DNA of 64,000 nt from Yoonia sp. BS5-3 (GCF_038069655.2 NZ_CP150951.2:2134001-2198000), one strand, 5' to 3'. Positions 9,388 through 18,191 are shown, counted from the first letter of the stretch. The notes: generated from the sequence alone by a model not told the origin. Numbers and translations are program-made.

Positions 9388-9416
9388 CTAGATTATTCGG
9401 AGGCACATGGAAACCA

Positions 9417-9809
9417 TCAGCCCTTGGCGACGAACTCTACCTTGATCCGATCCGGGTCTTCGATGAAAAGCGCGTAATAGTCCGACCCGCCATTTGCAAA
9501 AGGGTAGCGATCCTCATAAAGGCGGGAAATGTTCTGTTCGACGCAAAATTGATGCAGCGTGTCGACACCCGCACGGTCAGGCACCGTAAAAGCCAGATGG
9601 TTTAGGCCAACCGCGCAGCGATGATAAGGTCGGTCTGCGTGCCGATCTTCAACGTGTACGAAGGTCAGATAGGTCTCTTGTGCCGCTTTCAGGGTGAACC
9701 CGTTTTCCCAATGATCGGTTTCCAGATAGCCGACATGTGCCAATAGCGGCGTCCAAAAGGCGCGCGACAGTGCCAAGTCAGAGACGTAGATTTCCACGTG
9801 ATGCAGCAT
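9417..9809 (-). CDS. VOC (glyoxalase/bleomycin-resistance) family protein
   Basis: 130 aa, one vicinal-oxygen-chelate module: HHVEIYVSDLALSRAFW at the N-terminus, GLNHLAFTVPD in the middle and YALFIEDPDRIKVEFV at the end. His and Glu metal ligands appear at the usual places. The substrate is unknown. It is inserted between rimM and trmD and probably cotranscribed with them. Confidence 0.82.
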   Translation of the reverse strand: MLHHVEIYVSDLALSRAFWTPLLAHVGYLETDHWENGFTLKAAQETYLTFVHVEDRHADRPYHRCAVGLNHLAFTVPDRAGVDTLHQFCVEQNISRLYEDRYPFANGGSDYYALFIEDPDRIKVEFVAKG

Positions 9810-9890
9810 TGGTTCGGATCTCGTTACGGGCAGTCTTAGGCTAGCATGCCCGGCCCACCTGCACCACGCTGGTAGCAGCTGCCCGCAGCT

Positions 9891-10397
9891 TTAGGCGAAA
9901 AGCCCCTCTGGGGGGGCCGCGATTATCCGTTTTGTGGCCAGATCTACAGTAGGTACAATCGCCTTAGTAAACGGCAGCAGGACCGTTTCCGATTGGCCAA
10001 CAGGTAAAATCTCAAGTAGATCACCGGCGCCGTGGTCCATGACGTTTTTGACGGTCCCAAGCTGCACGCCGCCTGTGTCCAGCACCGTCAAGCCAATCAG
10101 ATCGGCGTAATAGTATTCATCATCGGGCAGCGTTGGCATCGCATCCCGGTCGGCGTAAAGGGCGACGTTGCGCAGCGCATCGGCCTCTTCTTTGGTGACG
10201 ATCCCATCAACACGGGCGGTAAAGCCGCCCTTCAGCTGGCCGGTCAGCACGATCTGGGCAAAGCTTTTGCCGTCTTCGGTATAAAGCGGTGTATAATCGG
10301 CGATTGCTGCGGGGTCGGCGCAAAAGGACTTCAGACGCACCTCGCCATGCACGCCAAAGGCGCCGCCTAACGATCCAACCTGTACGCGTTCTGCCAT
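9891..10397 (-). CDS. rimM: Ribosome maturation factor RimM
   Basis: 168 aa: N-terminal RimM barrel (RVQVGSLGGAFGVHGEVRLKS begins it) and C-terminal PRC barrel (YYADLIGLTVLDTGG). RimM assists 30S head assembly with S19. The ATG at 10397 shares its A-T with the TAA of the upstream small gene (TAATG), indicating coupling; the frame is open 11 codons further but without a ribosome site. Confidence 0.95.
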   Translation of the reverse strand: MAERVQVGSLGGAFGVHGEVRLKSFCADPAAIADYTPLYTEDGKSFAQIVLTGQLKGGFTARVDGIVTKEEADALRNVALYADRDAMPTLPDDEYYYADLIGLTVLDTGGVQLGTVKNVMDHGAGDLLEILPVGQSETVLLPFTKAIVPTVDLATKRIIAAPPEGLFA

Positions 10398-10537
10398 TAC
10401 TCCATCCCGATGCAAATATCGTAGATCCAAAGACCACCCACGTTACGGCAATTCTCTTCTGCTTTCGACCGTTCAAACAGGATGCCAGCCACAAAGGCGA
10501 ACATGACCAGAATGATGGTACGGATTAAACGAAACAT
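10397..10537 (-). CDS. Small single-pass membrane protein between rpsP and rimM
   Basis: 46 aa, beginning MFRLIRTIILVMFAFVAG and ending GGLWIYDICIGME. Residues 4-20 form one membrane helix; two cysteines (30 and 42) lie in the short tail, which would be extracytoplasmic if the N-terminus is inside. Its TAA overlaps the rimM ATG. The conserved-looking tail and the coupling argue it is a real gene. Function unknown. Confidence 0.65.
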   Translation of the reverse strand: MFRLIRTIILVMFAFVAGILFERSKAEENCRNVGGLWIYDICIGME

Positions 10538-10560
10538 GAGCCTTCCCGAAACGAGGGGCG

Positions 10561-10588
10561 ATGGCCCGGGGAAGAACCCCCGGGCCAT
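10561..10588 (-). terminator. Strong hairpin after rpsP without a T tract
   Basis: An 11-bp, almost all-GC stem (10561-10571 with 10578-10588) with a 6-nt loop follows rpsP. No T run follows on either strand, so it is more likely a processing site or attenuator limiting expression of the downstream rimM-trmD part than a full terminator. Confidence 0.5.
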
Positions 10589-10598
10589 ATGCGTTGGC

Positions 10599-11003
10599 TT
10601 ATTCTTCAGCCGCGGCTTCTTCTGCTGGGGCTTCTTCGGCCGGGGCGTTGGCAGCTTCTTCAGCAGCTTTTGCCTTTTCAGCCTTTTCCTCAGCGCGGGC
10701 CTGCGCGGCCTTGCCTGGGGTGCCCTTCTTGGGGTTGTTGCGCTCTTTCTTGGGCAACTCGCCGGCAGCTTCCAGCATGCGGCTGACACGGTCTGTTGGC
10801 TGTGCGCCTTCGCTGAGCCAGTATTTCACGCGCTCCATGTTCATTTTCACGCGCTCTTCGCTGTCTTTGGGCAGCATGGGGTTATATGTGCCCAGCTTTT
10901 CGATGAAGCGGCCATCGCGCGGCATGCGGCTGTCGGCCGCCACAATCGCGTAAAATGGACGTTTCTTTGAGCCGCCACGGGCCAAACGGATTTTCATAGC
11001 CAT
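10599..11003 (-). CDS. rpsP: 30S ribosomal protein S16
   Basis: 134 aa. The S16 core starts [16 protein letters not shown] and contains [13 protein letters not shown]. The C-terminal ~50 residues are an Ala/Glu/Lys-rich extension typical of alphaproteobacterial S16. AAGGAG lies eight bases before the ATG. Confidence 0.97.
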   Translation of the reverse strand: MAMKIRLARGGSKKRPFYAIVAADSRMPRDGRFIEKLGTYNPMLPKDSEERVKMNMERVKYWLSEGAQPTDRVSRMLEAAGELPKKERNNPKKGTPGKAAQARAEEKAEKAKAAEEAANAPAEEAPAEEAAAEE

Positions 11004-11035
11004 CAGATTTTCTCCTTAAAGATGGTGGTGTTAGC

Positions 11036-11056
11036 GTGGGTTTCACCCACCCTACG
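11036..11056. repeat. Short palindromic intergenic repeat, copy 1
   Basis: A 21-base element that folds as GTGGGT-TTC-ACCCAC followed by CCTACG. An identical copy is at 52456-52476. Here it also supplies the TAG stop of the chorismate mutase gene. Confidence 0.7.
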
Positions 11057-11348
11057 ATTGGTGTTGTTTGTGGTGTTGGATGACTTCCTGAATGATGAAA
11101 TTCAGAAATTTCTTGGCAAATTCCGGGTCAAGATCGGCCCGGTTTGCAAGATCAGTAAGCCGCGCGATCTGCTTTTCTTCGCGCGCGGGGTCGGATGGGG
11201 GCAAATCGTGTTCGGCTTTGAGTGCGCCGACGGCCTGCGTGTGTTTAAAGCGCTCGCCCAAAGTATAGACGAGGATCGCATCCAGCCGGTCAATGCTTTC
11301 GCGATGCCCTTTGAGGATTTCTGCGGCGCGGGTGACATCATCAGCCAT
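11052..11348 (-). CDS. Chorismate mutase (AroQ class)
   Basis: 98 aa, all-helical AroQ fold: HRESIDRLDAILVYTLGERF carries the first catalytic arginine region, and K of FKHTQAVG and the ALKAEHDLP loop follow. It converts chorismate to prephenate for Phe and Tyr. It overlaps the upstream GNAT gene by eight bases and lies 48 bases before rpsP. Its stop codon is inside a palindromic repeat. Confidence 0.88.
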   Translation of the reverse strand: MADDVTRAAEILKGHRESIDRLDAILVYTLGERFKHTQAVGALKAEHDLPPSDPAREEKQIARLTDLANRADLDPEFAKKFLNFIIQEVIQHHKQHQS

Positions 11349-11910
11349 CTGCCTGCTCCTTTAGTTCGTGTCGAAAAACAAAAGCTGTATCGCTCAGGGC
11401 CGCCTCGGCAGCAGCATCGCGCTGCCCGCCCAGCCGGGTGGAAACCGCTGCTGACCGCGGATGACCTGCATCCACATAGCTGACGACGCTGCTGCGCCCT
11501 TGGCTGCGGGCAAAATCCAGCAGGGCTTGGCCTGCCTCGGTTGCGACGCCCTGGCCTTCAGCATGATCGTTCAGCATCCAGCCAATCTCAACCTCTGGAT
11601 CGCCCCACTCGTGATCAATGGCGGCAAAGCCCAGATGGGTGCCATCCGCCTTGGCTTCAATCGAAAACAGCCCGATGCCGCGCAAAAGCCAGCTGGCGAT
11701 CATCTGGTTATAATCGAGCCAGGCATCCAGATCGCTGCCGCCTTCATGGGGCCAACGCTCGGAATGGAAGATCGTGCAATAGGCGTCAAACTCGTCGATC
11801 CGGGGCGCGCGCAGGCGCAACCGCTCGGTTTCCAGTACCGGAACCGTCGCTTGCAGCTGCGCGGTCAGTGCCGCTGCGAAGCCTGTCGGGGGTGTCAGCC
11901 AAGGTTTCAT
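11341..11910 (-). CDS. GNAT family N-acetyltransferase (RimJ-like), first of four
   Basis: 189 aa. ETERLRLRAPRIDEFDAY is the RimJ/RimL-type start of the GNAT fold and GQGVATEAGQALLDFA the acetyl-CoA P-loop helix. It overlaps both neighbours (ATGA upstream, eight bases downstream). The substrate is not readable. Confidence 0.85.
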   Translation of the reverse strand: MKPWLTPPTGFAAALTAQLQATVPVLETERLRLRAPRIDEFDAYCTIFHSERWPHEGGSDLDAWLDYNQMIASWLLRGIGLFSIEAKADGTHLGFAAIDHEWGDPEVEIGWMLNDHAEGQGVATEAGQALLDFARSQGRSSVVSYVDAGHPRSAAVSTRLGGQRDAAAEAALSDTAFVFRHELKEQADG

Positions 11911-12407
11911 GCGGCACCTCGGGTATGCCGATAGACCAAAGTGCTCGGATACGGCGGGGTGCGCGCGTCCGGATCATGCACCGCACCCAGCTTTTGCGCG
12001 ACCTTGATCGAGGCCGGGTTTTGATCCCAGATATAGCTGACAGCACTGTCCAGATCAGTCGTGGCGAAGGTGTGATCAAGTATGGCGCGCGCGGCTTCTG
12101 TGGCGATGCCGCGATTTTCGAACCCGTCAAAGATAAACCAACCGCATTCAGGTTCGGGGAAATCAGGAGGGTGCACCAAGCCCACACCGCCGATCATGGC
12201 GCCATCCAATTCCACGGCCAAAGTGCCAAACCCGTAAAGCGGCCAGCTGGCAGTATCATTGGTAAACCAGGTCCATGCTTCATCGCGGGTCTTGGGCCCA
12301 CCCATCGTGACAGAGCGGGCGCCGGCCATAAACGCCGCGTAGGTGTCAAAATCGGCCCGCGCATAGGGACGCAACGTCAGCCGTTCGGTGTGCAATGTCG
12401 GGATCAT
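11907..12407 (-). CDS. GNAT family N-acetyltransferase, second of four
   Basis: 166 aa. Starts MIPTLHTERLTLRPYARADF, with the P-loop NRGIATEAARAILDH and NPASIKVAQKLGA near the end. The first ten residues are identical to the third paralogue. Linked to both flanking GNAT genes by 4-bp ATGA overlaps. Confidence 0.87.
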   Translation of the reverse strand: MIPTLHTERLTLRPYARADFDTYAAFMAGARSVTMGGPKTRDEAWTWFTNDTASWPLYGFGTLAVELDGAMIGGVGLVHPPDFPEPECGWFIFDGFENRGIATEAARAILDHTFATTDLDSAVSYIWDQNPASIKVAQKLGAVHDPDARTPPYPSTLVYRHTRGAA

Positions 12408-12916
12408 GCGAGAACCTCTGGGATCGGGTGCCGCCAGATATGCATCAACCCATGGGTTGCATGTTCATAGGTTTCGCCATCTACGCAGCCCATCCGTCTG
12501 GCCAACGCGACAGATCGGGTGTTTGCAGGGTCCACAAGGCTGACGGCCGTGGTCCAGCCCAGCGTGCCATAGGCATAGCTGCGGGCCGCAAGGGCGGCCT
12601 CATAGGCGATGCCGCGCCCTTCGGCTGCTTCAAAGACGGACCATGCAATCTCGGGCTCGGGCCAGCCTTCGGGATAGAGCAACCCTACAATTCCCAAAGG
12701 TTCATCGGTCTGGCGGTCGGCCACCATCCAGCGCCCAAAGCCGCGCAATGTCCAATGCCCGATGATCTCGGCCAATTGCGCAAAGGCCTGCGCCCGGCTG
12801 AAAGGCCCGCCCAACATCTTGGCGCGTTCCGATCCGCGAAAGGCGGCATAGGCCTCAAAGTCGTCCGGCCGTGGCGCACGCAGGGTCAGGCGCTCTGTGT
12901 GCAATGTCGGGATCAT
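12404..12916 (-). CDS. GNAT family N-acetyltransferase, third of four
   Basis: 170 aa. Starts MIPTLHTERLTLRAPRPDDF, with P-loop GRGIAYEAALAARSYA and NTRSVALARRMG. Clearly a paralogue of its neighbours. Overlaps both by four bases. Confidence 0.87.
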   Translation of the reverse strand: MIPTLHTERLTLRAPRPDDFEAYAAFRGSERAKMLGGPFSRAQAFAQLAEIIGHWTLRGFGRWMVADRQTDEPLGIVGLLYPEGWPEPEIAWSVFEAAEGRGIAYEAALAARSYAYGTLGWTTAVSLVDPANTRSVALARRMGCVDGETYEHATHGLMHIWRHPIPEVLA

Positions 12917-13461
12917 GCGATGGCCTCGGCGGCTTGGGCCATGGCGCGTTTGTCGTTGTAAGGCAAATGCCGGAAAAAGATTACCTTTTCGCCGTCGACC
13001 ACATCGCGGCGTTCTTCCATGGCCCCAAGACGCGAGGCCAGACGGATCGACCGGAAGTTCTCTGGCGCGATGAGCGAGATCAAAGGCTCAAGCCCCAATG
13101 TGCGCCCGGCCCATTCCCGTACGGCACAAGCCGCTTCAAAAGCGTAGGATTTGCCTTCAAACCCGTCGAACATATGCCAGGCCAGCTCAGGCTGGGGCCA
13201 TTCAATATGGTTGATGATGCCGACCCGGCCAGCCGCGACGCCCGTGGCGCGTTCTGTCACCGTAAAGAACCCGTAGCCATGCCACTGCCAGTGGCCGATC
13301 CCTGCCAGAAAGCCGCGCCATGCGTCGCGCTCCGACCCTTTGCCGCCCACAGCCTCCATCCGGTCAGACCGGGTTACCCACGCGGTAAAGGCGGCCATAT
13401 CGCTTTTCTGCGGGCCGCGCAGCACAAGGCGTGCTGTGGTGAGGGTCGGGGCGGGTGTCAC
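12913..13461 (-). CDS. GNAT family N-acetyltransferase, fourth of four
   Basis: 182 aa from a GTG at 13461 with GGAGG eight bases upstream; the open frame continues into ffh but that part is not coding. TTARLVLRGPQKSDM starts the fold, GKSYAFEAACAVREWA is the P-loop helix and NFRSIRLASRLGA the closing motif. First gene of the coupled GNAT run, 40 bases after ffh. Confidence 0.85.
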   Translation of the reverse strand: MTPAPTLTTARLVLRGPQKSDMAAFTAWVTRSDRMEAVGGKGSERDAWRGFLAGIGHWQWHGYGFFTVTERATGVAAGRVGIINHIEWPQPELAWHMFDGFEGKSYAFEAACAVREWAGRTLGLEPLISLIAPENFRSIRLASRLGAMEERRDVVDGEKVIFFRHLPYNDKRAMAQAAEAIA

Positions 13462-13466
13462 CCTTG

Positions 13467-13501
13467 GACCCTCCGGGAGGAGTATTTTGGGAAATAAGAA
13501 G
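13467..13501. other. ffh-GNAT spacer with GC hairpin and AT tail
   Basis: The spacer reads CCTCCGGGAGGAGTATTTT followed by an A-rich tail. From memory, similar elements are common in Rhodobacterales intergenic regions; only one copy is in this window. On the minus strand it supplies the GGAGG that precedes the fourth GNAT gene. Confidence 0.35.
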
Positions 13502-14989
13502 TCATTTTTTCTTGCCGAAACCGGACAGACCTGGAGGCAATTGCATGCCGCCGCCGCCGAGGCCTGGCATCCCCGCGGGCATTTTGCCTTGCAGGGCTTT
13601 GGCAGCCTCTTCCATGGCTTTGGGGTCATTCATATCGGGCATCCCGCCTTTGCCCATCATGCCCTTCATGGCCTGCTTAAGCATCCCGCCTTTGCCCATC
13701 TTTTTCATCATGCCGGCCATCTGCTTGTGCTGCTTGACCAGCTTATTCAGCTCGGACACTTCCAGACCGGCACCCTTGGCGATGCGTTTTTTGCGGGATG
13801 CGGCCAGTAGATCGGGGTTCGCGCGCTCTTTCTTGGTCATGGAGTTGATCAGGGCGATCTGGCGTTTGAGAATGCTGTCATCAAAGCCAGCCTGATCCAT
13901 CTGTTTGGCCATTTTGGCAGCCCCGGGCAGCATGCCCATCATGCCTTCCATGCCGCCCATCTTCATCATCTGTTCCAGCTGCATTTTCAGGTCGTTCATG
14001 TTGAACCGGCCCTTCTGGAACCGCTTCATCATCTTTTCGGCCTGTTCCGCCTCGATCGTCTCTTGGGCCTTTTCAACCAGGGCGACGATATCGCCCATCC
14101 CAAGGATGCGGCCCGCGATCCGGTCTGGCTCGAAGGTCTCAATGGCGTCGAGCTTTTCGCCCAAGCCCACAAAGCGGATCGGCTTGCCCGTGATGGCCCG
14201 CATCGACAGAGCCGCACCGCCGCGACCGTCACCATCCATCCGGGTCAGGACAACGCCGCTCACGCCGATCTTGTCGTCAAATTCCTGGGCCACGTTCACC
14301 GCGTCCTGCCCGGTCAGGCCATCGACCACCAGCAAGGTTTCACGCGGGTTGGCCACATCGCGCACCTCGGCGGCCTGCGCGATCAGTTCCTGATCGATAT
14401 GCAGCCGGCCTGCAGTGTCCAGCATATAGACGTCATAGCCGCCAAGGCTGGCCTGGGTCTTGGCGCGTTTGGCGATTTGGACCGGTGTTTCGCCTGGGAC
14501 AATCGGCAGCGTATCGACGCCGATCTGCCCGCCCAGGATCGCCAGCTGCTCCATCGCGGCAGGGCGGTTGGTGTCGAGCGAGGCCATCAGCACGCGCTTG
14601 CCCTCACGATCCTTTAGCCGTTTGGCCAGCTTGGCGGTTGTCGTGGTTTTACCCGAACCTTGCAGGCCGACCATCAGGATCGGGGCAGGTGGGTTGTCGA
14701 TTTTCAGTGCGCCAGGATCTTCGTCGCCGGTCAGGATATGTTGCAGCTCATCATGGACGATCTTGACGACCTGCTGACCGGGGGTGATCGATTTGGTGAC
14801 AGCCTGACCTGTAGCCTTTTCCTGCACGGCCTTCACGAAGTCGCGGGCGACGGGCAGCGAAACGTCCGCTTCGAGCAGAGCGACGCGTACCTCGCGCAGA
14901 GCGGTTTTCACATCATCCTCGGACAGCGCACCCTGTTTGGTCAGCTTGTCAAAGACGCCGGAGAGGCGGTCGGATAGATTTTCAAACAT
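13502..14989 (-). CDS. ffh: Signal recognition particle protein Ffh (SRP54)
   Basis: 495 aa from MFENLSD at 14989; 13 codons of open frame upstream lack support. N domain (1-~95), GTPase G domain with GLQGSGKTTT (108-117), LDTAGRLHID and TRMDGDGRGG, then a Met-rich M domain that binds 4.5S RNA and signal sequences. Targets inner-membrane proteins to FtsY and SecYEG. It heads the minus-strand block running towards rpsP. Confidence 0.97.
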   Translation of the reverse strand: MFENLSDRLSGVFDKLTKQGALSEDDVKTALREVRVALLEADVSLPVARDFVKAVQEKATGQAVTKSITPGQQVVKIVHDELQHILTGDEDPGALKIDNPPAPILMVGLQGSGKTTTTAKLAKRLKDREGKRVLMASLDTNRPAAMEQLAILGGQIGVDTLPIVPGETPVQIAKRAKTQASLGGYDVYMLDTAGRLHIDQELIAQAAEVRDVANPRETLLVVDGLTGQDAVNVAQEFDDKIGVSGVVLTRMDGDGRGGAALSMRAITGKPIRFVGLGEKLDAIETFEPDRIAGRILGMGDIVALVEKAQETIEAEQAEKMMKRFQKGRFNMNDLKMQLEQMMKMGGMEGMMGMLPGAAKMAKQMDQAGFDDSILKRQIALINSMTKKERANPDLLAASRKKRIAKGAGLEVSELNKLVKQHKQMAGMMKKMGKGGMLKQAMKGMMGKGGMPDMNDPKAMEEAAKALQGKMPAGMPGLGGGGMQLPPGLSGFGKKK

Positions 14990-15145
14990 CGGCCATGGCC
15001 CTCGTTTCGTTTCAGTTGCCCGCTTCATATAGGAAGCGATGCGATAAAGCAGTAGCGCCCCCGTGGGCGCGACGCGCTGACGGAGGGCGATCCCCTAAAG
15101 AGCGGGGACCGGAAAGCTGGTGCTATCCGGGTGTTGGAAAGGCGT

Positions 15146-15660
15146 TTATGCCTGCGGAGGCTGTGAGTCAACATCCATGGATAGCCAGGCGTTGATGGAA
15201 TTGGCCACGGCGACAATGGCGCTCTCGCCGGTGCGCCAGCTTGGTAGGATATGAATATCGGGAGGATCGGCTGTGGCAAATATCAGCGCGAGGTTTGGTG
15301 GTGGACGAACGCCTTTGTAAGCGAGAATCAGGCTCAGGTCCTTCCAGATATTTGCCTCAATCATGTCGGTCAGCTGATGGCTGATTTGATCCGTTTTGCG
15401 AAAGTAGGTTTGGGTCACCGTCACGGTTCCCAAGCCACGGTCCAGTATGACGCGCACAGCATGAAAGGAAATGAGCCCGGTCGCAAAGGCGATAAGACCA
15501 CCGGCAATAAGTGAGGCCATCGCCATCTTAGCATTATTTGTGACGACCCCCATGACAAGACCGCCAATCGCGCAGGTCGCGACAGTTGCAAAAGCAGTAT
15601 CCATGGGTGTGGTTTTGCCTCGGCGATCAAAAGATCGGGCGTGTTCTGGATGATTTTCAA
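15146..15660 (-). pseudogene. PH-like membrane protein with apparent frameshift
   Basis: Two frames seem to belong to one protein. A TTG at 15660, overlapping the azoreductase TGA by four bases, opens MKIIQNTPDLLIAEAKPHPW, a typical N-terminus of small PH-like membrane proteins (TP..L pattern). The continuation with membrane segments (TVATCAIGGLVMGVV, then GLIAFATGLISF) and a soluble domain (VRVILDRGLGTVTVTQ) is in another frame, ending at 15146. The second frame could be read alone from an ATG at 15604 (152 aa). The shift lies near 15600. It could be a true mutation, a sequencing error or, least likely, a separate short gene. Function unknown. Confidence 0.55.
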
Positions 15661-16229
15661 GACAGTACCGCACGTGATTGTCCCGTGACTGACATTCGTA
15701 TCGGTTCGACCTCATTGGCGTGCTTTATATCGATCTCTGCAATGCCCAAAAAGCCGAGCACTTGGCGCAGATGGGGCGTTGCGAAATCCAAGGGGCCGCC
15801 GATCTCAGTTCCGCCCGAGGCGGTTGCGATAATGGCGCGCTTGCCCGTGAGCAATCCGACCGGGCCGTCGGATGTATAATGGAATGTGACCTTTGGGCGG
15901 GCGACCAGGTCGACCCATGCTTTCAGCGCGGCCGGCATGCCAAAATTATAGACCGGCAAACCGATCACGATCGTGTCGGCGGCTTGCAGCTCGGCAATTA
16001 ACGTGTCGGACAAGGCCAGCGAAACATGATCGGCATCGGTTCGGGCGTCGGCTGGAACCAAACGGGATGCGATCCAAGTGCCGTCAATCTGCGGCAAAGG
16101 GGTTGCAGCTAAATCACGGCGGATGACGCGCTCCGGGGCGAGATTTGCAACCAGTTTGGCGGTTGCCGCACGCGTGGTTGACCCGCTCAGGGTGCCTGAT
16201 GCGTCGATATGAAGGACAGTTCCGGTCAT
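15657..16229 (-). CDS. FMN-dependent NADH:quinone/azo reductase (AzoR family)
   Basis: 190 aa from an ATG at 16229 with AGGAG nine bases upstream. Flavodoxin-like fold: VLHIDASGTLSGSTTR binds FMN phosphate, GLPVYNFGMPAALKAWVD and TASGGTEIG are family signatures. Such enzymes reduce quinones or azo compounds with two electrons. Divergent from a LysR gene that probably controls it. Confidence 0.88.
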   Translation of the reverse strand: MTGTVLHIDASGTLSGSTTRAATAKLVANLAPERVIRRDLAATPLPQIDGTWIASRLVPADARTDADHVSLALSDTLIAELQAADTIVIGLPVYNFGMPAALKAWVDLVARPKVTFHYTSDGPVGLLTGKRAIIATASGGTEIGGPLDFATPHLRQVLGFLGIAEIDIKHANEVEPIRMSVTGQSRAVLS

Positions 16230-16272
16230 TGCTTTTCTCCTGCAATATGCATGTAGGGGTAATCTAGGCATT

Positions 16273-16291
16273 GCATTTTTGAACGAAATGC
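16273..16291. promoter_or_regulatory. Putative LysR-type operator between azoR-like and lysR genes
   Basis: Inverted repeat GCATTT-N7-AAATGC with the T-N11-A pattern of LysR boxes, in the 104-bp divergent intergenic region. Placement is right for autoregulation and for control of the reductase. Confidence 0.45.
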
Positions 16292-16333
16292 CGGACTTTC
16301 CACATGTTATGTTTGCACGCGCACAGGTTTGGC

Positions 16334-17212
16334 ATGGACAACTGGGACGAAATACGGACGGCCTATCAGGTGGCCAGCAGAGGAACCGTTAGCGGGGCGG
16401 CTGAGGCGCTGGGCGTGCACCACGCCACGGTGATCCGGCATATCGATGCGCTCGAGCAGCGGTTGGGGGTGAAACTGTTTCAGCGGCATCCGCGGGGATA
16501 TACGGCAACCGAAGCGGGGCAGGACCTGTTGCAAGTGGCCAAAGCCACTGACGATCAATTCACGCAGCTGGCCGGACGGATCCGGGGGCAGGGGGAAGGG
16601 GTCTCGGGGGATCTGGTGATCACCTCGCTTGATATGCTGTCCTCGGCGCTGACGCCTGTGATGGTGGCATTTCAGGTGGAACATCCTGAAATCACGATCA
16701 GATACCGGACGGGGGATCGGGTGTTCCGGCTGGAATACGGCGAGGCGCATGTGGCGATCCGGGCAGGGTCGATGCCCGAAGAGCCGGACAATGTGGTGCA
16801 GCCATTCATGTCACAGCGGTTTTCGCTGGTAGGGTCAGAGGCTTACATCGCCCGGCACGGATTGCCCCAATCGGAAGAGGACCTGCCCAATCATTCCTTT
16901 GTTGTCTTCGACAATGAAAAATCGCGGGCGCCTTTCGGGATCTGGCTTCGGGAAAGGGTGCCCGAGGCGCGGCTGACTTATCGGGCGACGGATAACCGGA
17001 ACATGCTGGATGCCATTTTGGCCGGGGCAGGGCTTGGCTTTGTCGTCACTCAGGAACTAGAGCGGCCAGAGCTGACCGAAGTATTGCCAAGCCAAGATGA
17101 ATGGTCTGCGCCGCTCTGGCTGGTGACACATGTGGATTTGCACCGGACCACCAAAGTACAGGCATTCCTGACCTTCTTGAAGGCACATATGAAAGACATA
17201 CCCGGCAGATGA
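16334..17212 (+). CDS. LysR family transcriptional regulator
   Basis: 292 aa from MDNWDEIRTAYQVA. N-terminal winged HTH (GTVSGAAEALGVHHATVIRHIDALEQ spans it), then a periplasmic-binding-type effector domain. Divergent from the azoreductase; the stop overlaps the start of the next gene (ATGA), so it is also coupled to the DMT exporter. Confidence 0.9.
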   Translation: MDNWDEIRTAYQVASRGTVSGAAEALGVHHATVIRHIDALEQRLGVKLFQRHPRGYTATEAGQDLLQVAKATDDQFTQLAGRIRGQGEGVSGDLVITSLDMLSSALTPVMVAFQVEHPEITIRYRTGDRVFRLEYGEAHVAIRAGSMPEEPDNVVQPFMSQRFSLVGSEAYIARHGLPQSEEDLPNHSFVVFDNEKSRAPFGIWLRERVPEARLTYRATDNRNMLDAILAGAGLGFVVTQELERPELTEVLPSQDEWSAPLWLVTHVDLHRTTKVQAFLTFLKAHMKDIPGR

Positions 17213-18102
17213 AACCAGCTTATGCAGGGCATCTGGCGATGCTGGCTTTTTCACTTCTGGTGGCGGGATCATTTGCGCTTGGGGTGCTGTCGGCCAATGA
17301 CATTAGCCCGATGGCATTGAACGCGGTACGGTTCTGGATCGCGGCGGGGGTGATCGGGGCGACGGTTCTGGCGACAACGGGGATGCAGCGGCAGGCCTTG
17401 GCGGCGCCATGGCGTTATGTTGTGCTGGCGGGGTTCTTCACAACCTATTTTGTATTGATGTTCGAAGGGCTGAAAACGGCCCCGGCGGTCAGCGCTGCAG
17501 CAGTCTTTACGCTGACGCCGGTGCTGACAGCGCTCTTTGGATGGTTGCTGTTGCGGCAGGTGCTGACCCGGCGAATGGCGCTGGCGCTGGGGGTCGGGGC
17601 TATCGGGGCGCTATGGGTGATCTTTGAGGCAGATTTCGACGCGCTGCTGCGGTTTGAAATCGGACGGGGCGAGCTGATCTATTTCTGCGGCTGCATCAGC
17701 CATGCAGTCTACACGCCAATGGTGCGCAAATTGCACAGGGGTGAGCCCGCAATCGTCTATACATTCTGCACCCTGCTGGCCGGGGCGATGATCCTGACGG
17801 TGCTGGGCTGGGGGGATTTGCGGGAAACGGATTGGGCATCCTTGCCAGGGATCGTCTGGGTGACGATCGGCTATACGGCCGTTTTCGCTAGCGCCGCGAC
17901 ATTTACCTTGCTGCAATTTGCCACGCTGCGGCTGCCCAGCTCAAAGGTGATGGCCTATACCTATCTGACGCCCAGCTGGGTGATCGCTTGGGGGACCGCC
18001 CTGGGGGGCGGGACGCCAGCACCTGCAGTACTGCTCGGGGTTGGGCTGACAATCATTGCTTTGCTGCTTTTGCTGAAGGACGAACACCCGTTCACGGGGT
18101 AA
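17209..18102 (+). CDS. EamA/DMT superfamily transporter
   Basis: 297 aa, about ten hydrophobic segments in two EamA repeats (ALNAVRFWIAAGVIGA; FEGLKTAPAVSAAAVFTLTP; SSKVMAYTYLTPSWVIAWG). Probably exports a metabolite or amino acid. ATG at 17209 overlaps the lysR stop by four bases. Confidence 0.88.
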   Translation: MKPAYAGHLAMLAFSLLVAGSFALGVLSANDISPMALNAVRFWIAAGVIGATVLATTGMQRQALAAPWRYVVLAGFFTTYFVLMFEGLKTAPAVSAAAVFTLTPVLTALFGWLLLRQVLTRRMALALGVGAIGALWVIFEADFDALLRFEIGRGELIYFCGCISHAVYTPMVRKLHRGEPAIVYTFCTLLAGAMILTVLGWGDLRETDWASLPGIVWVTIGYTAVFASAATFTLLQFATLRLPSSKVMAYTYLTPSWVIAWGTALGGGTPAPAVLLGVGLTIIALLLLLKDEHPFTG

Positions 18103-18191
18103 TCACAAAACTGTTGCGACGGAAACATGCGAAGGCTGCGTTGAAGGTGCAGGTTTCGCAATGGAAGCCAGATCAATACAGGAGCATGAAA

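Noticed and set aside
11541-12470. 309-codon plus-strand frame
   Set aside because: Shadow of the GNAT genes, Arg/Gly/Pro-biased translation typical of GC-rich antisense.
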